DNA of 6,450 nt, from positions 1-6,450 of the forward strand of contig JAITSM010000037.1 in NCBI GenBank assembly GCA_031287815.1, given 5' to 3'. This DNA comes from Prevotellaceae bacterium. GTDB taxonomy: Bacteria > Bacteroidota > Bacteroidia > Bacteroidales > UBA932. Position 1 is the first letter of the stretch, and each line of letters opens with the position of its first letter. The notes under the pieces are model-generated. The model was given only the letters and a program-made list of their open reading frames with translations. It was not told the DNA's origin and searched no databases. Positions 1 through 5,472 of this stretch are shown piece after piece. The position numbers and the translations under genes were made by a program.

Positions 1-158
1 TGAAAGAGGCAAATGAAACGGCCTATTGGTTATCCTTACTTAAAGACACGGACTATCTGGATTTGGAATTATATAAAAGTATTTCTCAGGATTGCGATGA
101 AGTAATTTATATGCTTATCTCTACCATTAACACACTGAAGTTAAAATTTAAAAACTAA
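1..158 (+). CDS. Four-helix-bundle protein (S23/IVP-like), C-terminal fragment
   Basis: The reading frame is open from the window edge (first full codon at position 3) to a TAA at 156-158, giving the last 51 residues of a protein whose start lies outside. The visible part begins KEANETAYWLSLLKDTDYL and continues as a second amphipathic helix containing SQDCDEVIYMLISTINTLK. This matches the last two helices of the four-helix-bundle family that includes 23S rRNA intervening-sequence proteins and, more distantly, the Avd accessory proteins of diversity-generating retroelements (family knowledge). Free-standing members are common in Bacteroidota, often beside simple repeats as here, and their role is mostly unknown. 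A reverse transcriptase lies in the same window, but 2.2 kb away on the other strand, so I do not infer a functional link. The family call is fairly firm; the function is open. Confidence 0.75.
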   Translation, partial: KEANETAYWLSLLKDTDYLDLELYKSISQDCDEVIYMLISTINTLKLKFKN

Positions 159-221
159 AAACTAAAAGTTTTTTTAACTCTTAACTTTTAACTCTTAACT
201 TTTAACTTTTAACTTTTAACT
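156..221. repeat. TTAAC-type simple repeat between two genes
   Basis: The stretch starts at the stop codon of the four-helix-bundle gene with two AAAAACT copies. These can fold with AGTTTTT (157-163 with 167-173, three-base loop) into a weak hairpin followed by T residues. From 174 it becomes a run of TTAACTC and TTAACTTT units that ends directly at the ATG at 222. An 18-base segment (171-188) is repeated exactly at 1733-1750, beyond the transporter gene. There is no Shine-Dalgarno sequence, so this repeat forms the translation initiation region of the transporter. A weak terminator role for the 5' hairpin is inference. Confidence 0.8.
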
Positions 222-1652
222 ATGACTTTTAAAGACAAAATCGGTTACGGCTTTGGCGACATGGCCTCGTCCATGTTCTGGAAAATTTTTGGCATGTACC
301 TGCTCTTTTTCTACACCAAAGTCTTCGGTATCTCGCCGGCAGCCGCCGGCACCATGTTCCTGATCACGCGCATCTGGGACGCCGTCAACGACCCGCTTAT
401 GGGTATCATCGCCGACCGCACCCGCTCGCGCTGGGGCAAGTACCGCCCCTACCTGCTATGGTTCGCCGTGCCGTTTGCGGTGGTGGGCGTGGTAACTTTT
501 TACACGCCCGAGCTGGGGGAAAACGGCCGGCTGGTGTATGCCTACCTCACCTACACCCTGATGATGATGGTGTACACGGCCGTGAACGTGCCCTACGCCT
601 CGCTGCTGGGCGTCATGTCGCCGCACCCGAAGGAGCGCAATATCCTGTCGTCATACCGGATGTTCTTTGCATTCATCGGGAGCTTCATCACCTTTATGCT
701 GCTGCAACCGCTGGTGGACTTCTTCGCCGGCGTCTTTGACGCGGGGGCGGTTATCGTTGCCGGCGTTTCCGACGCTACCAGTATCAGCCGTTCGCCGGAA
801 GGCTGGACGGCGGCGGTGGCGGTGATCGGCGTGATCTGCGCAGCGCTGTTTTTCCTGTGCTTTAAATTCACCCGCGAACGCGTGAAACCGGTAAACAAAG
901 ACGAAAATACCTCCATCAAACAAGACCTGCGCAACCTTGCCCACAACTCCCCGTGGTGGATACTCATGGGCTCGGGGATGGCCGCGCTGCTCTTCAACGC
1001 CATCCGCGACAGCGTGGCGCTGTTCTACTTCGCCGACTACATTCAAATCAACTACAAGCTGCCGGTGCTGGGATGGACCATAGCCACCATCTACCTGCTG
1101 GCGGGGCAGGCCGCCAACATGATTGGCGTAGCCCTCGCCGCGCCGCTGTCGAACCGCTACGGAAAGAAAAAAACCTACATGATAGCCATGAGCGCCGCCG
1201 CCATCCTGAGCGTGTTCTTCTTTTTCCTTACGCCGCACCAAATCGCGTGGATCATGACGCTGCAAATCCTCATCTCCATTTGCGCCGGCTATGTGTTGCC
1301 GCTGCTCTGGAGCATGTATGCCGACATTGTCGACCACCAGGAGCTGAAGACCAGGCGTCGCGCCACCGGCCTGATATTCTCGTCGTCGTCCATGTCGCAG
1401 AAGATGGGTTGGGCGTTCGGCGCCGCCCTGAGCGGCTGGCTGCTGGCGTGGTTCGGCTACGACGAAGCGGTGGCCGTGCAGTCCGAACACGCTATCTTCG
1501 GCGTACGCCTCATGCTGAGCTGGCTGCCGGCGATTAGCTGCGTGCTCGCCGTACTGGGCATGATGTGCTACCCGCTGTCCGAAAAACGCGTGAAGGAGAT
1601 AGCGAATGAGCTGGAAGCGCAGCGGGCGCGAAACCTGAATGAAAAGGGATAA
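222..1652 (+). CDS. GPH-family (MelB-like) sugar:cation symporter
   Basis: This is a 476-residue major facilitator superfamily protein of the glycoside-pentoside-hexuronide:cation symporter family, an inner-membrane carrier that brings in sugars with Na+ or H+. The N-terminus has the family opening (KIGYGFGDMAS, residues 6-16). It is followed by RIWDAVNDPLMG (50-61), in which Arg50, Asp53 and Asp57 correspond by alignment to the cation-site residues Arg52, Asp55 and Asp59 of MelB. The signature loop DRTRSRWGKYRP is at 65-76. Hydrophobic segments recur along the length as expected for twelve helices, and the second half has the usual YADIVDHQELKTRRR loop before the penultimate helices. Length is normal for the family. 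The substrate cannot be read from sequence; glycosides, pentosides and uronides are all possible. The ATG at 222 gives the full conserved N-terminus; no Shine-Dalgarno is present, only TTAAC repeat sequence. The gene looks intact and is GC-rich compared with its flanks. Confidence 0.93.
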   Translation: MTFKDKIGYGFGDMASSMFWKIFGMYLLFFYTKVFGISPAAAGTMFLITRIWDAVNDPLMGIIADRTRSRWGKYRPYLLWFAVPFAVVGVVTFYTPELGENGRLVYAYLTYTLMMMVYTAVNVPYASLLGVMSPHPKERNILSSYRMFFAFIGSFITFMLLQPLVDFFAGVFDAGAVIVAGVSDATSISRSPEGWTAAVAVIGVICAALFFLCFKFTRERVKPVNKDENTSIKQDLRNLAHNSPWWILMGSGMAALLFNAIRDSVALFYFADYIQINYKLPVLGWTIATIYLLAGQAANMIGVALAAPLSNRYGKKKTYMIAMSAAAILSVFFFFLTPHQIAWIMTLQILISICAGYVLPLLWSMYADIVDHQELKTRRRATGLIFSSSSMSQKMGWAFGAALSGWLLAWFGYDEAVAVQSEHAIFGVRLMLSWLPAISCVLAVLGMMCYPLSEKRVKEIANELEAQRARNLNEKG

Positions 1653-1687
1653 AAGGGAGGAATGCCCTTCGGGCGGGGAAGGGGTGG

Positions 1688-1730
1688 AAGTGAAGAGTGA
1701 AGAATGCTGTCGCCGGCACTCTTCACTTTT
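1688..1730 (+). terminator. Perfect 12-bp hairpin after the transporter gene
   Basis: AAGTGAAGAGTG (1688-1699) pairs perfectly with CACTCTTCACTT (1717-1728) around a 17-base loop, and T residues follow at 1727-1730. It lies 35 bases after the transporter stop codon and can act as an intrinsic terminator. The long loop and short T run make it a weak one. The stem sequence resembles simple repeats scattered in Bacteroidota intergenic DNA, so it could instead be one half of a repeat element. Confidence 0.5.
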
Positions 1731-1750
1731 AGTTTTTAACTCTTAACTTT
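1725..1750. repeat. Second copy of the TTAAC-type repeat
   Basis: Positions 1733-1750 are identical over 18 bases to 171-188 upstream of the transporter. Positions 1725-1738 read on the minus strand match 156-169 over 14 bases, because the element is partly self-complementary. The transporter gene is therefore bracketed by copies of one element. The copy also supplies the TAA (1743-1745) that closes the minus-strand reading frame of the neighbouring 42-bp array. Confidence 0.7.
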
Positions 1751-2141
1751 CCGGCGCCAGCTCCATTCTCCATTCGTCCGAGCCCTCGTTGAGGTTTTCC
1801 TGCTTCTGGGCAAATGCCGCCGAGCCTTCGTTGAGGTTTTCCTGCTTCTGGGCAAATGCCGCCGAGCCCTCGTTGGGGGTTTCCTGCTTCTGGGCAAATG
1901 CCGCCGAGCCCTCGTTGGGGGTTTCCTGCTTCTGGGCAAATGCCGCCGAGCCCTCGTTGGAGGTTTCCTGCTTCTGGGCAAATGCCGCCGAGCCCTCGCC
2001 GGAGGTTTCCTGCTTCTGGGCAAATGCCGCCGAGCCCTCGTTGAGAGTTTCCTGCTTCTGGGCAAATGCCGCCGAGCCCTCGTTGAGGGTTTCCTGCTTC
2101 TGGGCAAAAGCCGCCGAGCCCTCGTTGAGGGTTTCCTGCAT
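1743..2141 (-). CDS. Possible 14-residue-repeat protein encoded by the array
   Basis: In this minus-strand frame the 42-bp units read as QETLNEGSAAFAQK repeated, with the residues after QE varying as T/N, then L/P/S, then N/S/G. The peptide ends in EWRMELAPES before a TAA. Of the open frames this is the most protein-like: a charged and polar, Ala/Gln-rich repeat that could form a coiled coil or solenoid. The only ATG is the Met at 2141, created by an AAG-to-ATG difference in one unit. Upstream the frame stays open only to a TAA near 2225. There is no ribosome binding site, promoter or recognised domain. The frame matches that of the upstream reverse transcriptase, with at least three stops between them, so it could be a decayed downstream exten­sion, or simply non-coding repeat DNA. 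No function is assigned. Confidence 0.25.
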   Translation of the reverse strand: MQETLNEGSAAFAQKQETLNEGSAAFAQKQETLNEGSAAFAQKQETSGEGSAAFAQKQETSNEGSAAFAQKQETPNEGSAAFAQKQETPNEGSAAFAQKQENLNEGSAAFAQKQENLNEGSDEWRMELAPES

Positions 2142-2232
2142 CTGGGCAAAAGCCGCCGAGCCCTCGCTGGGGGTTTCCTGCTTCTGGGCAAGCGCCGCCG
2201 AGCCCTCGTTGGGGGTTTCCTGCTTTTAGGCA
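1778..2232. repeat. 42-bp tandem repeat array, about ten full units
   Basis: Units begin at 1801, 1843, 1885, 1927, 1969, 2011, 2053, 2095, 2137 and 2179, each exactly 42 bases. A partial unit (1778-1800) lies on the left and a decayed one starts at 2221. The core is nearly invariant. Differences cluster in about nine bases near the end of each unit (plus-strand forms include gttgaggg, gttggggg, gttggagg, gccggagg and gctggggg). A second, milder variable spot is at caaatgcc / caaaagcc / caagcgcc. The right-hand units carry the most divergent second-spot variants. The unit length is a multiple of three, so a frame open in one unit tends to stay open throughout. As a result at least three frames, on both strands, are long and open. 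The array lies 160 bases downstream of the reverse transcriptase stop codon in that gene's direction. Confidence 0.97.
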
Positions 2233-2390
2233 AGCGTCGCTCTACCTGTTCCCTTACCGGCGGAAGTTGCACAACAACTGTTTCATGCGCTTGCGCCGGC
2301 AGGAACTTTAAATCGCAACAGCATTGCAACAGCCCGCAGGCGACTTGAAGATGCTGCTGCGTGAGGGAAATAAAATACTGCCGTAAATTT
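2233..2390. other. Non-coding gap between array and reverse transcriptase, with small inverted repeats
   Basis: No gene is supported here. On the minus strand one frame stays open from just after the reverse transcriptase stop through the whole array to 1736, without an ATG; the nearest alternative start is a TTG at 2329. The translation before the array contains FENLRQYFISLTQQHLQ and later VVVQLPPVREQVERR, which is protein-like enough to consider a frameshifted remnant. CCGGCG (2257-2262) pairs with CGCCGG (2294-2299) and encloses a smaller hairpin, AGTTG with CAACT (2265-2269 with 2275-2279). No convincing terminator with a T tract was seen after the reverse transcriptase. Confidence 0.4.
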
Positions 2391-3533
2391 TCAAAGATGT
2401 AGGTTAAAATCGGTTAATATATTCAAAATTTTCCGTTGCTGCGCTATCAGTTGCGCCAATTGCCGGGTGATGGTTTCGCCGTGCTGGGCGATGGCATTGA
2501 TGACGCCGAAATCTATTTTCGGCGGTTTGCGTTCATAGTATTCCACCGGCGGGGAGGGTTGTTTTTTCGGGGGCGTTTTCCCGGCATGTATTTTTTTGTA
2601 GCAGTTCAGCAGGGAGTGAAGCCCTAATTTTTCCAGTTCTGCGTTGGCATGGGCTTTTGCCGATATTCCGCGCGCGAGCCAGCCCCTTACCTGGACGCGA
2701 ATGAAAGCGTCCAGTTCATGAAATTGGCGCAAAACGTGTCCGTATTTATAATAATTGCCAAAGCCGTCGATTTTGTTGTTGACGCGTTTAATAAATGACC
2801 GGGTGTCGTTTTTTTTAGTGTTTTTAATGGTTTCCATCACCCGTTGTTTAAAATCGCGGCATTTGTTTTCCGCTATCCGGGCATAGCCTCCGGCGAACGA
2901 CCAGCCGCAGAATTCGATTTTGCTGCCGGCAAACCGTCCTTCTTTGGTTTTGTCGGGATTCAATTCTACGCCCAGATTGGCATATAATTTTTGGGAAAGC
3001 ATTTGCCATACGCTGCGCGAGAGGCCGGGTTCCCTGCAAAGCACCAGTACGTCGTCCATGTATATGATGAGTTTTACATTCTCCCTGTGCCGGCGTTTGA
3101 GGGCCAGCCACACGGGAATCAGCGCCACCGGCGCCAGGATGGCGCTCATGGCGCTGCCGAGCGGTATTCCCCTGTCCATAGGCAGGCTTCGCATCCATTC
3201 CCCCATCCGCAGGAAAAAGCGGTCTTTGAATTTTTTGGGGACATACGGCAGGCTTAACAAATCGCGGTAGGCAAGCTGTGTTTGCGCCACCAGCTTTGCG
3301 GGGTGTACGGTGGGGTAATACTTGGTGATATCGGCGCGCAGGTAGTAGGGATAATCCTTTTTCCACCGGGCGATGTACTGGATAATGGCCTGGTGCGAGA
3401 ATCCGCAGAGGTGGTGCATGTCAAACCGCCGTTCTATCATCGGCAAAAACAGGGCGCGCAACTCGTCCGCCAGCGCTTTAAATTCGAACGTGTCGCATTG
3501 TGTATAATAAGGCACAGGTTTGATTTGTTTCAT
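2391..3533 (-). CDS. Reverse transcriptase of uncertain class, group II-like thumb
   Basis: This 380-residue RNA-directed DNA polymerase has its catalytic residues in place. YLRADITKYYPTV (64-76) carries the first catalytic Asp (68). RGIPLGSAMSAILAP (121-135) is the motif 4 region. IIYMDD (156-161) holds the catalytic pair, and LNPDKTKEGR with FCGW (191-210) is the motif 6-7 region. Residues 225-310, with RSFIKRVNNKIDGFGNYYK and FHELDAFIRVQVRGWLA, resemble the thumb (X domain) of group II intron maturases. After that comes a Lys/Pro-rich linker (about 318-340) and a Gln-rich helical tail (343-372). No HNH endonuclease is present. The N-terminus is short: the catalytic palm begins within 65 residues. 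Motif 4 differs from both the group II form (usually SP) and the diversity-generating retroelement form (usually SQ). The start ATG overlaps the ftsY stop as ATGA, which implies translational coupling. It may be an unclassified group II-like or defence-type reverse transcriptase; I cannot place it further. Confidence 0.88.
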   Translation of the reverse strand: MKQIKPVPYYTQCDTFEFKALADELRALFLPMIERRFDMHHLCGFSHQAIIQYIARWKKDYPYYLRADITKYYPTVHPAKLVAQTQLAYRDLLSLPYVPKKFKDRFFLRMGEWMRSLPMDRGIPLGSAMSAILAPVALIPVWLALKRRHRENVKLIIYMDDVLVLCREPGLSRSVWQMLSQKLYANLGVELNPDKTKEGRFAGSKIEFCGWSFAGGYARIAENKCRDFKQRVMETIKNTKKNDTRSFIKRVNNKIDGFGNYYKYGHVLRQFHELDAFIRVQVRGWLARGISAKAHANAELEKLGLHSLLNCYKKIHAGKTPPKKQPSPPVEYYERKPPKIDFGVINAIAQHGETITRQLAQLIAQQRKILNILTDFNLHL

Positions 3534-4474
3534 AACAGCGAGGCAACGAATTCTTTTTTGTTGAACAGTTGCAGGTCGTCGATTTGTTCGCCCAGTCCGA
3601 TGAACTTTACCGGAATCTTGAAGCGGTCGGAAATGCCGATGACTACGCCGCCTCTGGCGGTGCCGTCTAATTTGGTAATGGCTAATGCCGTTACGTGGGT
3701 GGCTTTGGTAAATTCCTGCGCTTGCTGGAAAGCGTTTTGCCCGGTAGAGCCGTCGAGCACCAGCAGCACCTCGTGCGGCGCATCCGGCACCACCTTGCTC
3801 ATCACCTGGCGAATTTTTGTAAGTTCGTTCATCAGGTTGATTTTATTATGCAGGCGGCCGGCGGTGTCAATAAGCGCCACGTCGGCGTGGTGGGCTACGG
3901 CGGATGATAGCGTGTCGAAAGCTACGGCGGCAGGGTCGGCGCCCATTTGCTGCTTCACGATGGCTACGCCGGCGCGTTCGCTCCAAATCGTCAATTGTTC
4001 CACTGCCGCTGCGCGGAAAGTGTCGGCAGCGCCCAGCACAACGCGCTTGCCTTCGTTTTTCAACCGTGCGGCAAGTTTCCCGATAGTCGTGGTCTTCCCG
4101 GCGCCATTCACGCCTACGACCATGACCACGTAAGGTTTTTTGGAAAAATCAAAGGGCATTTCTTCGCCGGCAGACGGGTTTTCGGCAAGCAGGTTTTCAA
4201 TCTCGTCGCGCAGGAGGCAGTGCAGTTCTGCGGTGTTCAGGTATTTGTCGCGCGCCACGCGCTGTTCGATACGTTCGATGATGCGCAGGGTGGTCTCCAC
4301 TCCCACATCCGACGCGAGGAGGGCTTCTTCGAGGTTGTCCAGCACCTCGTCATCCACTTTGGATTTGCCGGCAATGGTGCGGGTAATTTTTTCCAGTAAA
4401 CCGGTTTTGGTTTTTTGCAACCCCTTCTCGAGCGTCGCTTTTTCTTTGGAAGAGAACAGTCCGAATAAAGCCAT
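3530..4474 (-). CDS. ftsY: Signal recognition particle receptor FtsY
   Basis: FtsY is the membrane-associated GTPase that docks signal-recognition-particle-bound ribosomes at the Sec translocon. At 314 residues it is of normal length for Bacteroidota, which lack the long acidic A domain of enterobacterial FtsY. The N domain helices span about 10-95. The G domain follows with GVNGAGKTTT (121-130, P-loop), DTFRAAA (151-157, SRP-GTPase insertion region), DTAGR (203-207, G3), TKLDGTARGG (267-276, G4) and GLGEQIDDLQLF (293-304, closing motif). All GTPase motifs are intact. The ATG at 4474 gives the expected short ALFGLFSSKEK opening; it has no Shine-Dalgarno and sits 7-15 bases from a simple repeat block. 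It follows DUF4295 at a distance of 243 bases, with a possible terminator between, so it may have its own promoter. Its stop codon overlaps the reverse transcriptase start. Confidence 0.97.
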   Translation of the reverse strand: MALFGLFSSKEKATLEKGLQKTKTGLLEKITRTIAGKSKVDDEVLDNLEEALLASDVGVETTLRIIERIEQRVARDKYLNTAELHCLLRDEIENLLAENPSAGEEMPFDFSKKPYVVMVVGVNGAGKTTTIGKLAARLKNEGKRVVLGAADTFRAAAVEQLTIWSERAGVAIVKQQMGADPAAVAFDTLSSAVAHHADVALIDTAGRLHNKINLMNELTKIRQVMSKVVPDAPHEVLLVLDGSTGQNAFQQAQEFTKATHVTALAITKLDGTARGGVVIGISDRFKIPVKFIGLGEQIDDLQLFNKKEFVASLL

Positions 4475-4480
4475 TTTTTT

Positions 4481-4641
4481 GAATTATAAGGTATGAATTA
4501 TGAGGTATGAATTATGAGGTATGAATTATGAGGTATGAATTATGAATTTCCCCACAGATGGACACAGATTATAACAGATTACACAGATTTTTAAATACCC
4601 TTTCAACTAAACAGGCGCCAGCCAATTCATAATCCATAATT
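4481..4641. repeat. Composite intergenic repeat upstream of ftsY
   Basis: Four perfect copies of the 14-base unit ggtatgaattatga lie at 4490-4545, preceded by a partial unit (4481-4489). They are followed by three or four degenerate ACAGATT motifs between 4553 and 4591. An inverted match to the array edge closes the block: ATTATGAATT at 4539-4548 against AATTCATAAT at 4624-4633, continuing imperfectly to 4641. Both motif types are familiar as short intergenic repeats in Bacteroidota genomes (general knowledge). The block lies between ftsY and the ribosomal-protein genes and begins almost at the ftsY start codon. No coding potential and no convincing promoter was found in it. Confidence 0.85.
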
Positions 4642-4666
4642 AAAAGACATTCTCCACTAAATTACA

Positions 4667-4691
4667 AAAGCCCCTTTTTAGCAGGAGCTTT
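4667..4691 (-). terminator. Probable terminator after DUF4295
   Basis: On the minus strand AAAGCTCC (4691-4684) pairs with GGGGCTTT (4674-4667) around a nine-base loop, with one G-U pair. A short T run ends the stem and a few more T residues follow. It lies 26 bases after the DUF4295 stop codon. The stem is short and the T tract modest, so termination may be partial and read through into ftsY. Confidence 0.45.
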
Positions 4692-4717
4692 AGCATTGTT
4701 GCTTTGGAGCAGGAAAG

Positions 4718-4882
4718 TTATGCTTTCTTGCCGGCGAAGAAATCTTTTACTTCTTCGGTCGCGATCAGGTCTTCCTGAAATGCGTATGCGCCGGAACGCC
4801 CGGAGCGTACCATGCGGATACATTTAACGGTATTCCGCCCGGTGCCTTTTTCACGTAAGGTGGCTACTGCTTTTTTTGCCAT
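4718..4882 (-). CDS. DUF4295 family small protein
   Basis: The 54-residue protein opens MAKKAVATLREKGTGRNTVK and ends TEEVKDFFAGKKA. It matches the DUF4295 family, small basic proteins found in Bacteroidota directly after rpmB and rpmG. The conserved features seen are the MAKKAVATL start, a central IRMVRSGRSGAYAF segment and a VKDFF ending. Its role is unknown; its constant position with L28 and L33 and its basic charge suggest a ribosome-associated function (inference). It starts 16 bases after the rpmG stop codon with no clear Shine-Dalgarno, and is cotranscribed with rpmB and rpmG by arrangement. A hairpin follows it. Confidence 0.9.
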   Translation of the reverse strand: MAKKAVATLREKGTGRNTVKCIRMVRSGRSGAYAFQEDLIATEEVKDFFAGKKA

Positions 4883-4898
4883 AGGATACTTGTTTTAA

Positions 4899-5081
4899 TT
4901 ATTTTATTTCACGATGCACCGTTACTTTTTTCAAGTACGGATTGTATTTTTTACGTTCCAACCGGTCGGTCGTGTTTTTCTTGTTCTTGGTTGTAATATA
5001 GCGCGACATGCCGGGAACGCCGCTTTCGCGCTGTTCGGTACATTCCAGGATGACCTGCACTCTGTTGCCTTTTTTTGCCAT
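4899..5081 (-). CDS. rpmG: 50S ribosomal protein L33
   Basis: L33 is a small protein of the large ribosomal subunit near the E site. The 60-residue sequence has the full family pattern: MAKKGNRVQVILECTEQ at the start, then GMSRYITTKNKKNTTDRLE, then KKYNPYLKKVTVHREIK at the end. The four zinc-ligand cysteines of zinc-binding L33 are absent (a single Cys, at 14), so this is the zinc-free form. The gene begins 11 bases after the rpmB stop codon. An AGGAGA (5094-5089 on the minus strand) lies seven bases before the ATG, an unusually clear Shine-Dalgarno for this phylum. Confidence 0.97.
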   Translation of the reverse strand: MAKKGNRVQVILECTEQRESGVPGMSRYITTKNKKNTTDRLERKKYNPYLKKVTVHREIK

Positions 5082-5088
5082 AGTAAAA

Positions 5089-5094
5089 TCTCCT
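5089..5094 (-). promoter_or_regulatory. Ribosome binding site of rpmG
   Basis: AGGAGA on the minus strand lies seven bases before the rpmG ATG at 5081 and overlaps the rpmB stop codon (5095-5093). It is the only strong Shine-Dalgarno in the window and fixes the rpmG start. Confidence 0.7.
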
Positions 5095-5335
5095 AATATT
5101 TATTGATGAATCCGGCGGCTTTAGCGTCTTTCAGCGCTGCGGCCAATCCTTTTTTATTGATGGTACGAATACCGTTGGCCGATACTTTCAACGTAACAAA
5201 ACGTTGTTCTTCTTCCAGCCAAAAACGTTTGGTACGGAGGTTGGGCGCAAACTCGCGTTTGGTCTTGATATTCGAGTGCGACACATTGTTGCCTACCAGC
5301 CGTTGTTTTCCTGTGATTTGACAAACTCTTGACAT
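5093..5335 (-). CDS. rpmB: 50S ribosomal protein L28
   Basis: L28 is a large-subunit ribosomal protein. The 80-residue sequence starts MSRVCQITGKQRLVGNNVSH and continues with the family segments FAPNLRTKRFWLEEEQRFVTLKVS and IRTINKKGLAAALKDAKAAG. The frame is open ten codons further upstream, to an ATG at 5365. That extension (MEIIKNNSKI) is not part of the family, which begins MSRVCQ, so I place the start at 5335. The gene heads the rpmB - rpmG - DUF4295 group. A weak promoter candidate lies about 70 bases upstream. Confidence 0.96.
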   Translation of the reverse strand: MSRVCQITGKQRLVGNNVSHSNIKTKREFAPNLRTKRFWLEEEQRFVTLKVSANGIRTINKKGLAAALKDAKAAGFINKY

Positions 5336-5406
5336 GATTTTACTGTTGTTTTTTATTATTTCCAAATTTTAAGGGTTGCAAATATCCGAAAAAAAATTGA
5401 CATAGC

Positions 5407-5414
5407 CAAATTTA
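5407..5414 (-). promoter_or_regulatory. Weak candidate -7 element for rpmB
   Basis: On the minus strand this reads TAAATTTG, fitting the Bacteroidota -7 consensus TAnnTTTG. It would give a leader of about 65 bases before the rpmB ATG. No TTTG is found at the expected -33 distance, so the call rests on the -7 match and the location only. Confidence 0.3.
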
Positions 5415-5435
5415 ATCCCCGCGAAGCGAAAAAAA

Positions 5436-5466
5436 TTTGTAGATAAAAAATAAAGTAATATATTTG
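5436..5466 (+). promoter_or_regulatory. Bacteroidota housekeeping-type promoter
   Basis: TTTG at 5436-5439 is followed, after exactly 19 bases, by TATATTTG at 5459-5466. This is a full match to the Bacteroidota primary-sigma consensus TTTG-N19-TAnnTTTG. Transcription would start near 5472-5475 and run to the right into the structured region at 5506-5645. The secreted-protein gene begins about 365 bases downstream, so the promoter may serve a small RNA, a long structured leader, or both. Confidence 0.75.
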
Positions 5467-5472
5467 CAACAT

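Noticed and set aside
651..1490. Long open frame on the minus strand inside the transporter gene
   Set aside because: It is a shadow of the GC-rich transporter, with His/Arg/Gln-rich low-quality sequence and no family resemblance. The plus-strand gene is certain.
1789..2229. Plus-strand open frame reading SCFWANAAEPSL repeats
   Set aside because: The 42-base unit length keeps several frames open automatically. The Cys/Trp-rich repeat has no stop-context, start signal or family support.
1778..2232. Tandem array considered as a CRISPR
   Set aside because: Units are contiguous, with no unique spacers between repeats, and no cas genes are present.
2391..3533. Reverse transcriptase as part of an intact group II intron
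   Set aside because: No intron 5' end or domain V-like hairpin was recognised on either side. The start codon overlaps ftsY, which leaves no room for intron RNA upstream.
3282..4133. Long plus-strand open frame opposite ftsY and the reverse transcriptase start
   Set aside because: It spans the antisense of two well-supported genes and has Ser/Ala/Thr-rich sequence with no recognisable domain.
5336..5365. Ten-codon N-terminal extension of L28
   Set aside because: The family begins MSRVCQ; the extension is AT-rich and unlike any L28.
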